49,040 bases of DNA. It comes from Prosthecobacter sp. Lineage in GTDB: Bacteria; Verrucomicrobiota; Verrucomicrobiia; Verrucomicrobiales; Verrucomicrobiaceae. Location: NCBI RefSeq assembly GCF_029946185.1, contig NZ_JAQSEA010000114.1, forward strand, positions 1-49,040, read 5' to 3'. The position numbers were made by a program, and so were the translations under genes. Each line of letters starts with the position of its first letter. Positions within the stretch are counted from its first letter, which is position 1. Below are positions 16,714 to 24,290 of the stretch, in pieces. The notes beneath the pieces are model-generated. The model saw only the letters and a program-made list of their open reading frames with translations. It had not been told where the DNA came from and made no database searches.

Positions 16714-18306
16714 CTAGTTTCCACCACCACCACCACCACCACCGCCGGAGCCGCCACCAGAGCCGCCACCGGAACTACCGCCGGAGCCACCGCCGGAGCC
16801 ACCGCCGGAGCCACCGCCGGAGCCACCGCCGGAGCCACCGCCTGTGCTACCGCCTGTGCCGCTGTCTGTGCCACCGCCTGGTGCGGTTCTCCCACCATTG
16901 GTACTGCCGGTTGGCGCAGTTCTGCCGCCATTCGTATTACCTGCTGGTGCTGTTCTGCCCGCATTGTTTCCTGCTGCGGCCGTTCCCTGCACGCCATTTG
17001 CCGTGTTAGCCGTGGCTCCACCAGCCGTCGTTGCAGTTACACCGCCTGCAGTGGTAGCCGTCGTTCCTCCCGCCGTCGTTGCCGCCGCGCCACCTGCTGT
17101 ATTGGCTGTCGCCCCTCCCGCCGTGGTAGCCGGAGGGGCGCCTATGGTGCTGGCAGTCGTCCCGGCAGCCCCACTGTTGTTGCCTGTGGTACCCCCCCCA
17201 TTTGTTGTCCCTGACGCCCCTCCATTTGTACCAGCAGTCCCGCTCATGCCGGCAGCGGTTGTGCCGCTGCCTGCCGTTCCAACACTGGTTCCCGCGGTGC
17301 CATTGACGACGGCATTGGTTCGTCCAGCCGTCGTCCCCATAGTGCCCCCAATGGTTCGGCTGTTCGTCCCCTGAGCGCCGCCGCTGATATTTCCATTCGT
17401 TCCCTGAACGCCTCCATTAACGTTGGCGTTTTGTCCCTGAGCACTGCCATTAACGTTGCCGTTCGCCCCTTGGACACTTCCATTCATGTTCCCACTCGTT
17501 CCCTGAACGCCACCATTAAGATTGCCGTTCACGCCTTGCGCACCACCAGCCGCGTTCACCGCCACTCCGTTGACAATGCCATCGTTCACATTTGGAAGTC
17601 CAGTATTCGGACGGCCGTTGGGAGCGACTACATTGGTCACAGTACCATCGGCGTTCGTGACAGGAGTATTCGGCATGGCCCCGCCATTGGAAGCGTTGCC
17701 CGCCCCGGCGGGACTTGTGGTGGCTCCATTTTGCCCGTTGGTTGAGTTGCTCGGCTGCAAGCTGGAACCCTGCTGTGTTTGTGGCACTCCCGCCTGGCCT
17801 GAGAGCGTCTGCCCCGACGCAGCGCCCAGTGGTTCCCTAGCACCTGTTGTTGAGCCTTCCCGCATGAAGCCGCTAAAATCTGCCGGGAGCGGTGTCAGCC
17901 GTCCCTGGGCCGTGAGCACCTGCCCCTCAGGCACGACAGTCGCATTGATCAGTTCAGCCCTACCCTCACGCATCACATAGGATTTACCACCGAACACCAT
18001 GATACCATCTGGCTGAGTGGTGACATTGTCATAAATGCTGAAGCCTGAAGGCAGTGGCACCAACCGCCCTTCCCAAGTAAGCACGTTACCGTCTGGCACG
18101 AGTTCCTTGTTGATCAGCGCAGCGCGCCCATTGCGCATGAGAAAGACCTGCCCACGGTCCACTACAATACCATCCCCAGGGCCTGCGGTGGGGATTTGTG
18201 CGGACGCAGCGGGCGGTGTTCCTGGAGGGCTGGGACTCTGAGCGGAAGCCGGCACCGAAAGCGCCAGCAGAGAAAATGCGGTGATTGAGCGAGATAGTTT
18301 ATTCAT
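16714..18306 (-). CDS. Secreted Gly/Thr/Asn/Ala-rich repeat protein with two DUF6799-like domains
   Basis: 530 residues, ATG at 18306. The signal peptide ends near SVPASAQS (residue 23). Two copies of an approximately 45-residue domain follow at about 45-95 and 100-147: both run D-G-I-x-V, a V-F-L-M-R or Y-V-M-R segment, NGRA or EGRA, ELV or TVV, G-x-V-L-T, G-R-L and LP. This resembles DUF6799. The rest is low complexity: NGN-x-NG and QGTNGN repeats (about 230-310), TTAGG and TAGGA-type repeats (about 390-430), then (GGGS)n and a poly-Gly end. Such a sequence should be extended or fibrous, exported and possibly part of the cell surface or matrix. The composition is very unlike its neighbours. 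Function is unknown. Confidence 0.75.
   Translation of the reverse strand: MNKLSRSITAFSLLALSVPASAQSPSPPGTPPAASAQIPTAGPGDGIVVDRGQVFLMRNGRAALINKELVPDGNVLTWEGRLVPLPSGFSIYDNVTTQPDGIMVFGGKSYVMREGRAELINATVVPEGQVLTAQGRLTPLPADFSGFMREGSTTGAREPLGAASGQTLSGQAGVPQTQQGSSLQPSNSTNGQNGATTSPAGAGNASNGGAMPNTPVTNADGTVTNVVAPNGRPNTGLPNVNDGIVNGVAVNAAGGAQGVNGNLNGGVQGTSGNMNGSVQGANGNVNGSAQGQNANVNGGVQGTNGNISGGAQGTNSRTIGGTMGTTAGRTNAVVNGTAGTSVGTAGSGTTAAGMSGTAGTNGGASGTTNGGGTTGNNSGAAGTTASTIGAPPATTAGGATANTAGGAAATTAGGTTATTAGGVTATTAGGATANTANGVQGTAAAGNNAGRTAPAGNTNGGRTAPTGSTNGGRTAPGGGTDSGTGGSTGGGSGGGSGGGSGGGSGGGSGGSSGGGSGGGSGGGGGGGGGN
16720..16840 (-). repeat. Minisatellite coding the Gly-Ser tail
   Basis: Short tandem units of about 12 bases (GGCTCCGGCGGT on the coding strand, with variants) preceded by a run of CCA triplets on the plus strand. 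They encode GGGS and poly-Gly. Slippage is likely, so copy number may vary between strains or assemblies. Confidence 0.8.
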
Positions 18307-18697
18307 GGTAACAGGGATTCGCGCCTGCTACTCGCCCCCGCCTTCGGGAACTTCACTGCTCAACTGATCAGGGAGGTCGATTCCCGAGCGCCGTGGCAGC
18401 CAAGCTTTTTTCTTCCTTAACTCAAAATGGGGCAAAGCAGCAGTACAGACGTTCAACCCTGGCAGGTATACAGCACCAGCTCTGCACTCATACGGTACCA
18501 GCAAAAAAACATGTTCATCAACCTTATGGACTTGGGCTCCGGTTCCTCTTCTATTGAACAGCACAATTATTTTATCAGCAAGTCGCATGGGCGGGGGCGG
18601 CCACAGGCAGCCGTGTTCGGAATCCCGCGATTCATGAAGCCAGTCGCTCCCCTAGCTGCGAATCAACAGGGCCATCCAAACCCTGGCTGCTATATTT
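18307..18697. other. Divergent intergenic region
   Basis: It separates the divergently transcribed repeat protein and the 192-residue secreted protein and should hold both promoters. An 86-codon minus-strand frame (18328-18588) is possible but has no motif or homology I recognise. A TATATTTATG stretch at the right edge overlaps the start of the next gene. Confidence 0.35.
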
Positions 18698-19276
18698 ATG
18701 AAACACTCTTCACACCCCGCTAAGCTTTTTATCATTGCCGCCTCCATGTCGGCGCTGCCCCTGCTTTGCACGGCGCAGAGCGTCACTCCACCCCCGGTAG
18801 CAGTAGCACGGCCACAGAATCTTCACGCTTCAGGCACCGTCAGTGCGTATGACGCCAAAGGGCTGACCGTGCTGGAGCCGATAACCGGTAGCATGACGGT
18901 TTACCTCACGAATGCGAACACGTCATTCGTGGACACCCATGACCGCTTTGTCTCCCCTGACCTCATCGCCCAGCAGATTTCTGTGAAAGTCCATTATACT
19001 CAAACGGGGAACACGCTGCTTGCCACCAAGGTCGTCGTTAACACAACCCTCAACACGGAAGGCACCCTCATCGAAGTCAGCCCGGGCGTGGTGGTCATTC
19101 AGTTATCCGGAGCCCCGGCCACTCCTGTGCATTTCGTCAGCAATAAAGAGCTGAAGTTTGTGAATCACAAGGGTGCCTCAGTAAAGCCGCAAGAGGTGAA
19201 GTTGGGAGCTCAGGTGCGGGTCTTTTACAGCAAGACGGGTGATACGCTGGTGGCCAGCCAAGTCGAAATGCGCTAA
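18698..19276 (+). CDS. Secreted protein with two DUF5666-like repeats
   Basis: 192 residues, ATG start. A signal peptide covers about residues 1-26 (SALPLLCTAQS). Two related modules follow. Module one (about 44-115) runs from ASGTVSAYDAKGLTVLEP to VHYTQTGNTLLATKVVV. Module two (about 118-190) runs from TEGTLIEVSPGVVVIQ to VFYSKTGDTLVASQVEM. Each ends in the same V-x-Y-x-x-T-G-(N/D)-T-L-(L/V)-A-(T/S)-x-V pattern, indicating an internal duplication of a small beta-barrel module like DUF5666. The protein is exported; no catalytic residues are evident. It is divergent from the Gly-rich secreted protein, so the two may be co-regulated. Confidence 0.75.
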   Translation: MKHSSHPAKLFIIAASMSALPLLCTAQSVTPPPVAVARPQNLHASGTVSAYDAKGLTVLEPITGSMTVYLTNANTSFVDTHDRFVSPDLIAQQISVKVHYTQTGNTLLATKVVVNTTLNTEGTLIEVSPGVVVIQLSGAPATPVHFVSNKELKFVNHKGASVKPQEVKLGAQVRVFYSKTGDTLVASQVEMR

Positions 19277-19783
19277 GTGCGCAGCACAAGCTTGCCTGAC
19301 AGTCCGCAGCATGATGAGCGCCGCCATGAACGGCCTTTTCGCGAACTTGGGGCTGCGGATTAAACCCACAGCTCCACTTCGCAGCCGCACCTTCTACGAT
19401 GTGCGTCCGACCCTTGAATGCTTGTCCAAATTGGCGCGGATTTGAGCAGCTCCATGTGTGAAAGGCCTGGAGGAAGTTTCCGACCAAGCGGTGCGCCTGA
19501 TGCCTTGCGTCGATAACCTCACCATCCACATTGAGCTGAAACTACTACAACGTCGCATTTCGCACACTCACCGGCAGCGAGCCTCATCTTGCTTTTTAGG
19601 TGCGCTACGTGCGGGTGAATTGGCGGCATTTTTCTCTCATATGGTGAAGGGCGGAGGCAGCAGAGGCTGATGGTATGAAATCACATCAGCTCCATTTTCT
19701 CATTCCTAACGGCCAGCGTCTCCACCTCAGGCGATCATCATGAGTAAGCACCTATCCCGAATGTTGCCACCCTGCACCTCTCT
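19277..19783. other. Intergenic region, no supported gene
   Basis: 507 bases with short overlapping frames on both strands and no recognised domain. The part before 19784 should carry the promoter of the phospholipase D gene. I could not assign hexamers. Confidence 0.35.
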
Positions 19784-21103
19784 ATGAACATCCGCTCCCC
19801 GCTAAGACAAAAAAAGGAAACCGATGCTGAGGAAAAACCACATATCGGACTGCTGCTCGCTGGAACTGCTCTCGCGAGTGGTGTGGTCGGAATCTTGATT
19901 GCGCGGAATTTTTTTGAAACTGACAAAAAAATCCAGCATTCAATTCACACCCATTATGCCGCCGGTGATCCACCCTTCTGCCGCACCATGAGCCACCTTC
20001 TTGGACCGCCTCTCCTCGAAGGAAACACGGTGGAAACCTTGGAGAATGGGCGGCAGATTTTCCCGGCCATGCTGGCCGCCATTGCCAGTGCACAGCGCTC
20101 GATCACTTTCGAAAACTTTGTCCTTACAGAGGGGTATGTATGGCATGAGTTCGCCCACGCACTGGCAGAGCGCGCACAGGCAGGCGTCAAGGTGCACTTC
20201 TTGCAGGACGCCATGGGCTGCGACTGCCTGGATGGCGCTGAGATGGATTTGCTGAAACGCGTAGGAGTCGAAGTGGAAATCTTCCGCTACCTGAAATTCA
20301 CCCGCTTCAACCAGCGCACGCACCGGAAGATTTTAGTGATTGACGGTCGCGTCGGCTTCATCGGCGGCGTGGGCATTTCTGATGACTGGGACGGAGACGC
20401 AGATCTGCCGTGTCGCTGGCGGGACACTCACTATCGGCTGGAGGGTCCGACCGTCTCACAACTTCAGCAGGCCTTCATGGACAACTGGTTGGAGACCCGC
20501 GCAGTGGTGCTGCATGGTGACGACTATTTCCCTCATTTGTCTTCGGTGGGTGACACCACCTGTCAGGTCTTCAAGAGTTCGTCCAGCGATGGCGGGGAGA
20601 ATTCCCGCCTGATGGTTCTCATGTCGATCGCCTCCGCCCGTAAAACAATCCGCATTGGCAATGCGTATTTCATTCCAGACCACCTCACCATTCAAACACT
20701 GGTGGAGGCCTGCCAACGCGGAGTGACGGTTGAAATCACTGTACCGGGCCCGTTGATAGACGAGCCATTGGCCCGTCTCGTTGGCCGGGCGCTCTGGGGG
20801 CCGCTGCTAAAAGCAGGCGCACGCATCTATGAATACGGCCCTGCGCTCTACCACTGCAAATACATGGTGGTGGACAGCTGCTGGACCTCCGTGGGTTCTA
20901 CCAATCTGGACAACCGATCGCTGCGCCTCAATGCGGAGGCAAACTTAAATGTGCATGACACCAGATTCGCAACCTATCACGAGGAACTTTTTGCGAAGGA
21001 CCGGGTGGTTTCGAAAGAGATCACCCTTGAGGCTTGGAAGCGTCGTCCCATGCGTGAAAAGGCTCTGGGACTTATCGGCTCAGTCTTGCGCACTCAGATG
21101 TAA
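19784..21103 (+). CDS. Phospholipase D / cardiolipin synthase-like protein
   Basis: 439 residues, ATG start. One N-terminal membrane segment (about 21-41, IGLLLAGTALASGVVGILIA). Two PLD HKD motifs: HRKILVID (His180, Lys182, Asp187), followed by GFIGGVGISDDW, and HCKYMVVD (His357, Lys359, Asp364), followed by GSTNLDNRSLRLNAEAN. The pattern with two HKD motifs and the GSTN-D-RS motif is that of bacterial cardiolipin synthases, which condense phosphatidylglycerol or related lipids at the inner membrane. ClsB-like specificity cannot be told from sequence. It is convergent with the EEP-family gene next to it. Envelope lipid remodelling fits the stress gene content. Confidence 0.88.
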   Translation: MNIRSPLRQKKETDAEEKPHIGLLLAGTALASGVVGILIARNFFETDKKIQHSIHTHYAAGDPPFCRTMSHLLGPPLLEGNTVETLENGRQIFPAMLAAIASAQRSITFENFVLTEGYVWHEFAHALAERAQAGVKVHFLQDAMGCDCLDGAEMDLLKRVGVEVEIFRYLKFTRFNQRTHRKILVIDGRVGFIGGVGISDDWDGDADLPCRWRDTHYRLEGPTVSQLQQAFMDNWLETRAVVLHGDDYFPHLSSVGDTTCQVFKSSSSDGGENSRLMVLMSIASARKTIRIGNAYFIPDHLTIQTLVEACQRGVTVEITVPGPLIDEPLARLVGRALWGPLLKAGARIYEYGPALYHCKYMVVDSCWTSVGSTNLDNRSLRLNAEANLNVHDTRFATYHEELFAKDRVVSKEITLEAWKRRPMREKALGLIGSVLRTQM

Positions 21104-21104
21104 T

Positions 21105-21842
21105 TCACCCCAACTCCAGGTCGGCAATCACTGGCAGATGATCTGAAGCCAACCGGGTCAGCGGTGTGCGAGGAACGCGCACTCCAAGCACGCGAATGTC
21201 TGCGCTGACGAAGAGGTAGTCGAGACGGAGAAATGGAAAACGTGATGGAAAGGTGGCGCGGCGCTTGGTTTTGAGATGCAGCGCTGCATCGCGCAGCACA
21301 GCAGAGCAGCGGCGATGAACGGATGACCAAGACGGCGTGTTTAAATCTCCGCAAAAAATCACCGGAGTCCGACACTCCGGGTGCCCGAGCCAGTCATGCC
21401 CTAGGAGCGCCTCCATCTGCACGGCACGCTCCCGGCTGCTCAGTCCCAAATGCGTATTGATGATCTGAACCTCCTGATCTCCACATTTCGCCGTGACCCA
21501 CAGTGCACCACGGGGCTCAAAGGCTAGGCGCGCTTTCACGGTGGGAAGTTCTCCCGCATGACGCAGCTGAAGGGGCAACTTGCTCAGTATGGCGTCACCG
21601 TACATTTCATCCTTCACCCGCAGAGCGGGATGAAAGTGAAACCTCATTTTCAACTGCTCTGCAATGAGAGCGGCTTGATCCAGGCTGGCACTACGCACGC
21701 GTGACATATCAAGCTCCTGAATGGCAACAATGTCCGGGTCATACACCGCGATCACTTCCGCGATGCGCGCTTGGCTTAGTTTGCCATCAGTGCCGACGCA
21801 GCTATGCGCATTGTAGGTCATGATTCGCAGCCGGTGGGTCAT
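21105..21842 (-). CDS. Endonuclease/exonuclease/phosphatase (EEP) family protein
   Basis: 245 residues from ATG at 21842; upstream in-frame starts exist to 21947 but overlap the terminator of the sigma gene. EEP motifs in order: MTYNAHSCVGTDGK (metal-site Asn), IVAIQELD (catalytic Glu), YGDAILSKLPL, NTHLGLSSRER (His), FCGDLNTPSWS (Asp/Asn) and the C-terminal ASDHLPVIADLEL (catalytic Asp-His). All key residues of the DNase I-like fold are present. Such proteins in PLD neighbourhoods may be phosphodiesterases or sphingomyelinase-like enzymes; the substrate is not determined. No signal peptide is evident with this start. It ends 1 base after the convergent PLD gene. Confidence 0.88.
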   Translation of the reverse strand: MTHRLRIMTYNAHSCVGTDGKLSQARIAEVIAVYDPDIVAIQELDMSRVRSASLDQAALIAEQLKMRFHFHPALRVKDEMYGDAILSKLPLQLRHAGELPTVKARLAFEPRGALWVTAKCGDQEVQIINTHLGLSSRERAVQMEALLGHDWLGHPECRTPVIFCGDLNTPSWSSVHRRCSAVLRDAALHLKTKRRATFPSRFPFLRLDYLFVSADIRVLGVRVPRTPLTRLASDHLPVIADLELG

Positions 21843-21893
21843 GCTAGAACATCGCCGCAAGGACATCGATCGGATGCAGTGAAGCGATATGCT

Positions 21894-21930
21894 AAAAAAA
21901 GGGCGTGCAGTCTTTGCAGACGCACGCCCC
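21894..21930 (-). terminator. Rho-independent terminator of sigma copy 2
   Basis: On the minus strand GGGCGTGC-GTCT, tetraloop GCAA, AGAC-(T bulge)-GCACGCCC is followed by seven Ts. The hairpin is strong with a GNRA loop and starts 18 bases after the sigma stop codon. Confidence 0.9.
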
Positions 21931-21947
21931 TTGGTCAGGTCACTCAA

Positions 21948-22604
21948 TCAAGCAGCCTGCAGTGTGTGGATGGAGCTGCGGGTGCGGAAGGTCTGACGAA
22001 GCTTCTTCAAGCCAAGCTCCATCCGAGTTTTCACCGTGCCGAGCGGTGAGTGTGTGGCTTGCGCCACTTCACGCTGGCTCATACCCTTCAGGAACGCGAG
22101 CTCGATGACCTCCTTCTGGGCATCGGGCAGCAGAGAGAGATGCTCACCGAGCACACGGCCCATATCCGCCTGTTCGCACTCGGCGGCGGAGTCCTGCGTG
22201 AAGGTGTCTGCCTGCTGGATGGACTCCTCCATGCGGTCTTTGGCCCGGCCGTAGGCCATGGAACGGCGCAGATGATCAATGGCCCGGCGCTTGCCGAGTG
22301 TCATGAGCCAGGCCAGAGGACGGCCCTTGGCCGGCGAGTAATGATCGGCCTGGCGCCATAATTCATAAAAGCACTCCTGTAGGACGTCTTCTGCGGCTGC
22401 ATCGTCATTGACCGTGCGCATGATGGCGCTCTTGAGCAACCGGCGGTAGCGCTGCATCAGCGTTTCCAATGCGGTGGCATCGCGCTGCTGGATCGAGGCC
22501 ATGAGTGCTTCATCCGGTGGCTGCTGGGTGTCGACATCGAACTGGGACGACGACTCAGAGAAGGAGGTGGAAATGGATGAGGATGTGGTGGTGTGTGTTT
22601 TCAT
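21948..22604 (-). CDS. ECF-type RNA polymerase sigma factor (copy 2)
   Basis: 218 residues from ATG at 22604. Region 2 includes AAEDVLQECFYELWRQA and RPLAWLMTLGKRRAIDHLRR; region 4 includes LPDAQKEVIELAFLKGMSQ and LGTVKTRMELGLKKLRQ. It differs from copy 1 (7167-7811) mostly in the Ser/Thr-rich N-terminal 25 residues and a few substitutions (FFELW/FYELW, INEHL/GEHL-type changes). No anti-sigma is adjacent. The gene ends in a strong terminator, so it is monocistronic. The upstream 44 bases are conserved with copy 1. The two copies are directly oriented and about 14.8 kb apart. Confidence 0.92.
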   Translation of the reverse strand: MKTHTTTSSSISTSFSESSSQFDVDTQQPPDEALMASIQQRDATALETLMQRYRRLLKSAIMRTVNDDAAAEDVLQECFYELWRQADHYSPAKGRPLAWLMTLGKRRAIDHLRRSMAYGRAKDRMEESIQQADTFTQDSAAECEQADMGRVLGEHLSLLPDAQKEVIELAFLKGMSQREVAQATHSPLGTVKTRMELGLKKLRQTFRTRSSIHTLQAA

Positions 22605-22648
22605 GATGGAATGAAATACAAAAGCTCCCGACTTCCCACAACCCGAGC
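22605..22648 (-). promoter_or_regulatory. Conserved upstream block of sigma copy 2
   Basis: On the minus strand it reads CGGGTTGTGGGAAGTCG then GAGCTTTTGTATTTC, matching the block before copy 1 except at a few positions. A TCAGG-TGATG-CCTGA palindrome follows upstream at 22666-22680. The block is probably the promoter. Confidence 0.55.
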
Positions 22649-22778
22649 TGACCCCGTCCATGATGTCAGGTGATGCCTGACCCTATCAAGACCGCCTCAG
22701 GGTGCTGGAATGCTCCTCGATGAGGGAGCTGTGACCGGCCTCACACAACCCCAGCGCACTGAGGTTGCGAACTCAGCG

Positions 22779-23290
22779 CCCATCCCACCCGCATGGACAG
22801 ATGTATGAATCTGCCCCCCTCGTTAACGGCCACATTCAAGCAACGGGGCGTGACGAACGGCGGAGAAAGCAATACTGCAACCATCCGCGCTAGCTTGCAC
22901 TAAGCTACGCGAGCAAATACGAACGCATGATGACTTTGGAACCATGCTACCACGCATCCGCCAGTGTGTATCCGCTGATCTGCATCGCCACGGCATGAGT
23001 CGGCTGAAGGTCATGACGACAGTCGTGCAACTGCTGGAGACGACGCCGATCCGCGTGGGCAATGACGAGTATGCGCAGTAGGGCGGCAGCAATGGTCTGA
23101 CGGCCTTGCTCAACCGGCATGCGAGGGTGCATTCCACACAGATCACTTTTTCGCTCAGGGTAAAAGTAGCAGGCGACATCAGATCCACGTTCATGATTTA
23201 CGGCTTGCCAAAATGGTGTGTCGTTACCAGGACAACACCTCCTTAAATTCCTCGATGAAGCTGAAAGCGTGCATGAGGTGGAATCTGAAA
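22779..23290 (+). pseudogene. Decayed type IB DNA topoisomerase (poxvirus-type)
   Basis: Translated fragments in successive frames match bacterial topoisomerase IB in the right order: PIPPAWTDV-stop-ICPP (22779-22820), NGHIQATGRDERRRKQY then HPR-stop (22825-22893), SKYERMMTL (to 22938), LPRIRQCVSADL through LLETTPIRVGNDEYAQ-stop (22947-23081), GSNGLTALLNRHARVHS, HDLRLAKMV (from 23192) and PGQHLLKFLDEAESVHEVES (23227-23289). The family has Trp where the first two stops fall (TDVWICP and HPRW), so both are probably single-base TGG-to-stop changes. At least three frameshifts join the pieces. The N-terminus and the C-terminal portion with the catalytic Tyr are not found. The gene is clearly dead. 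Confidence 0.85.
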
Positions 23291-23388
23291 CGCAGACTAA
23301 GACCGATCCGGCATACTTTCACCCTGCAAGCCGTCACGCGATGCACTGCAGCCCGTGCATTACAATGACTTGCCGCGCCACATTATCC

Positions 23389-23508
23389 CTAGGTGCAGCC
23401 GCGCATGAGGAACAGAATGAGGAGGATAGGAACAGGAATACCTACGAGCCACAGCAGTACCCAACCGATCTTGCCGCTATTCCAGCGGTTAGTGTTTGTT
23501 GTTTTCAT
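23389..23508 (-). CDS. Tiny single-span membrane protein (paralogue of 24126-24248)
   Basis: 39 residues, ATG at 23508, stop at 23389. A polar N-terminus (MKTTNTNRWNS) precedes GKIGWVLLWLVGIPVPILL, a hydrophobic span ending in MRGCT. The plus-strand gene at 24126-24248 has the same plan with GKIGYALLWLLGIPLPVLI and LRG. Identity in the shared core, including G-K-I-G, L-L-W-L, G-I-P and P, supports both as real genes. It lies divergent to the CsbD lipoprotein. Function is unknown; it is an inner-membrane microprotein by prediction. Confidence 0.7.
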   Translation of the reverse strand: MKTTNTNRWNSGKIGWVLLWLVGIPVPILLILFLMRGCT

Positions 23509-23750
23509 ACCTTTACATCGTCACTGAAGGCGTGGGTGATTGTATCAAACATGCAAGTTCATCCTCAAAAGTAGAACACCGAACCTGTTGTAGCTCCCGA
23601 CACGCTGTTGCGCATGATTCCCGTGCATCCGGCGGTGAAATGGAATGCGATAAGTGGCCGAATACATGCATTCAACACCTGCGCTCCAGGGGCCGTGCAG
23701 GCACGACACCCAGCCGTGATCACGCCTCTTTCACTTAAACACTACACACC

Positions 23751-24068
23751 ATGAAAACGAACCTCAAAACCATGCTCAGTCTCCCGATTCTCGCACTCTC
23801 CCTCGCCGCATGTGAGAAACAATCAACCACCCAAGTAAGCGAAGAAACCCGGGAAAAAATTCACGAGACCGCCACGTACTCCCCCGGCCAGCTCAAGATC
23901 AAGGGCAATTGGAACGAGATGAAAGGCAAGTTGAAGCAAAAGTTTGGTGATTTGACCGATGACGACGTGATGTACGAAAAAGGCAAGGAGGACGAACTTT
24001 ATGGCCGCTTGCAGAAGAGACTAGGCAAATCCCGAGAAGAGGTGGATCGCATGTTAAACGAACTCTAA
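23751..24068 (+). CDS. CsbD-domain lipoprotein
   Basis: 105 residues, ATG start. A lipoprotein signal peptide ends in the lipobox LSLAAC (Cys21), so the mature protein should be lipid-anchored. After a Thr/Ser/Glu linker the CsbD domain runs from about 46 to 105: [26 protein letters not shown], then [20 protein letters not shown]. CsbD/YjbJ proteins are abundant general-stress proteins (sigma-B regulated in Bacillus, stationary-phase in E. coli), normally cytoplasmic; a lipobox in front is notable. The tiny membrane gene at 24126 follows by 57 bases, suggesting co-transcription. Confidence 0.88.
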   Translation: MKTNLKTMLSLPILALSLAACEKQSTTQVSEETREKIHETATYSPGQLKIKGNWNEMKGKLKQKFGDLTDDDVMYEKGKEDELYGRLQKRLGKSREEVDRMLNEL

Positions 24069-24125
24069 TTTTGCGCCTATGGGCACCTTCAATTCAATAG
24101 CAAAAAACACTTACCCTTCACGATT

Positions 24126-24248
24126 ATGAAAAACACACTCATCAACAAATGGCAGAATTTGGAACAGGGCAAAATTGGTTACGCTCTGCTCTGGCTTCTG
24201 GGCATCCCCCTTCCCGTGCTGATCATTTTCTACTTTCTACGCGGCTGA
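24126..24248 (+). CDS. Tiny single-span membrane protein (paralogue of 23389-23508)
   Basis: 40 residues, ATG at 24126, TGA at 24246. An N-terminal polar part (MKNTLINKWQNLEQ) is followed by GKIGYALLWLLGIPLPVLI and FYFLRG at the end. It directly follows the CsbD lipoprotein in the same direction. The similarity to the minus-strand microprotein 0.6 kb away, conserved chiefly in the membrane span with its central G-I-P-x-P kink, argues for selection. Function is unknown. Confidence 0.7.
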   Translation: MKNTLINKWQNLEQGKIGYALLWLLGIPLPVLIIFYFLRG

Positions 24249-24290
24249 AATTAATTCGTCTTGCAGCAGAGCTTTGGCAGATTCAGGGGT

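Noticed and set aside
16844-17374. Pro/Val/Ala-rich plus-strand frame over the Gly-rich protein
   Set aside because: It is the low-complexity complement of the repeat gene; the minus strand has a signal peptide and folded N-terminal domains.
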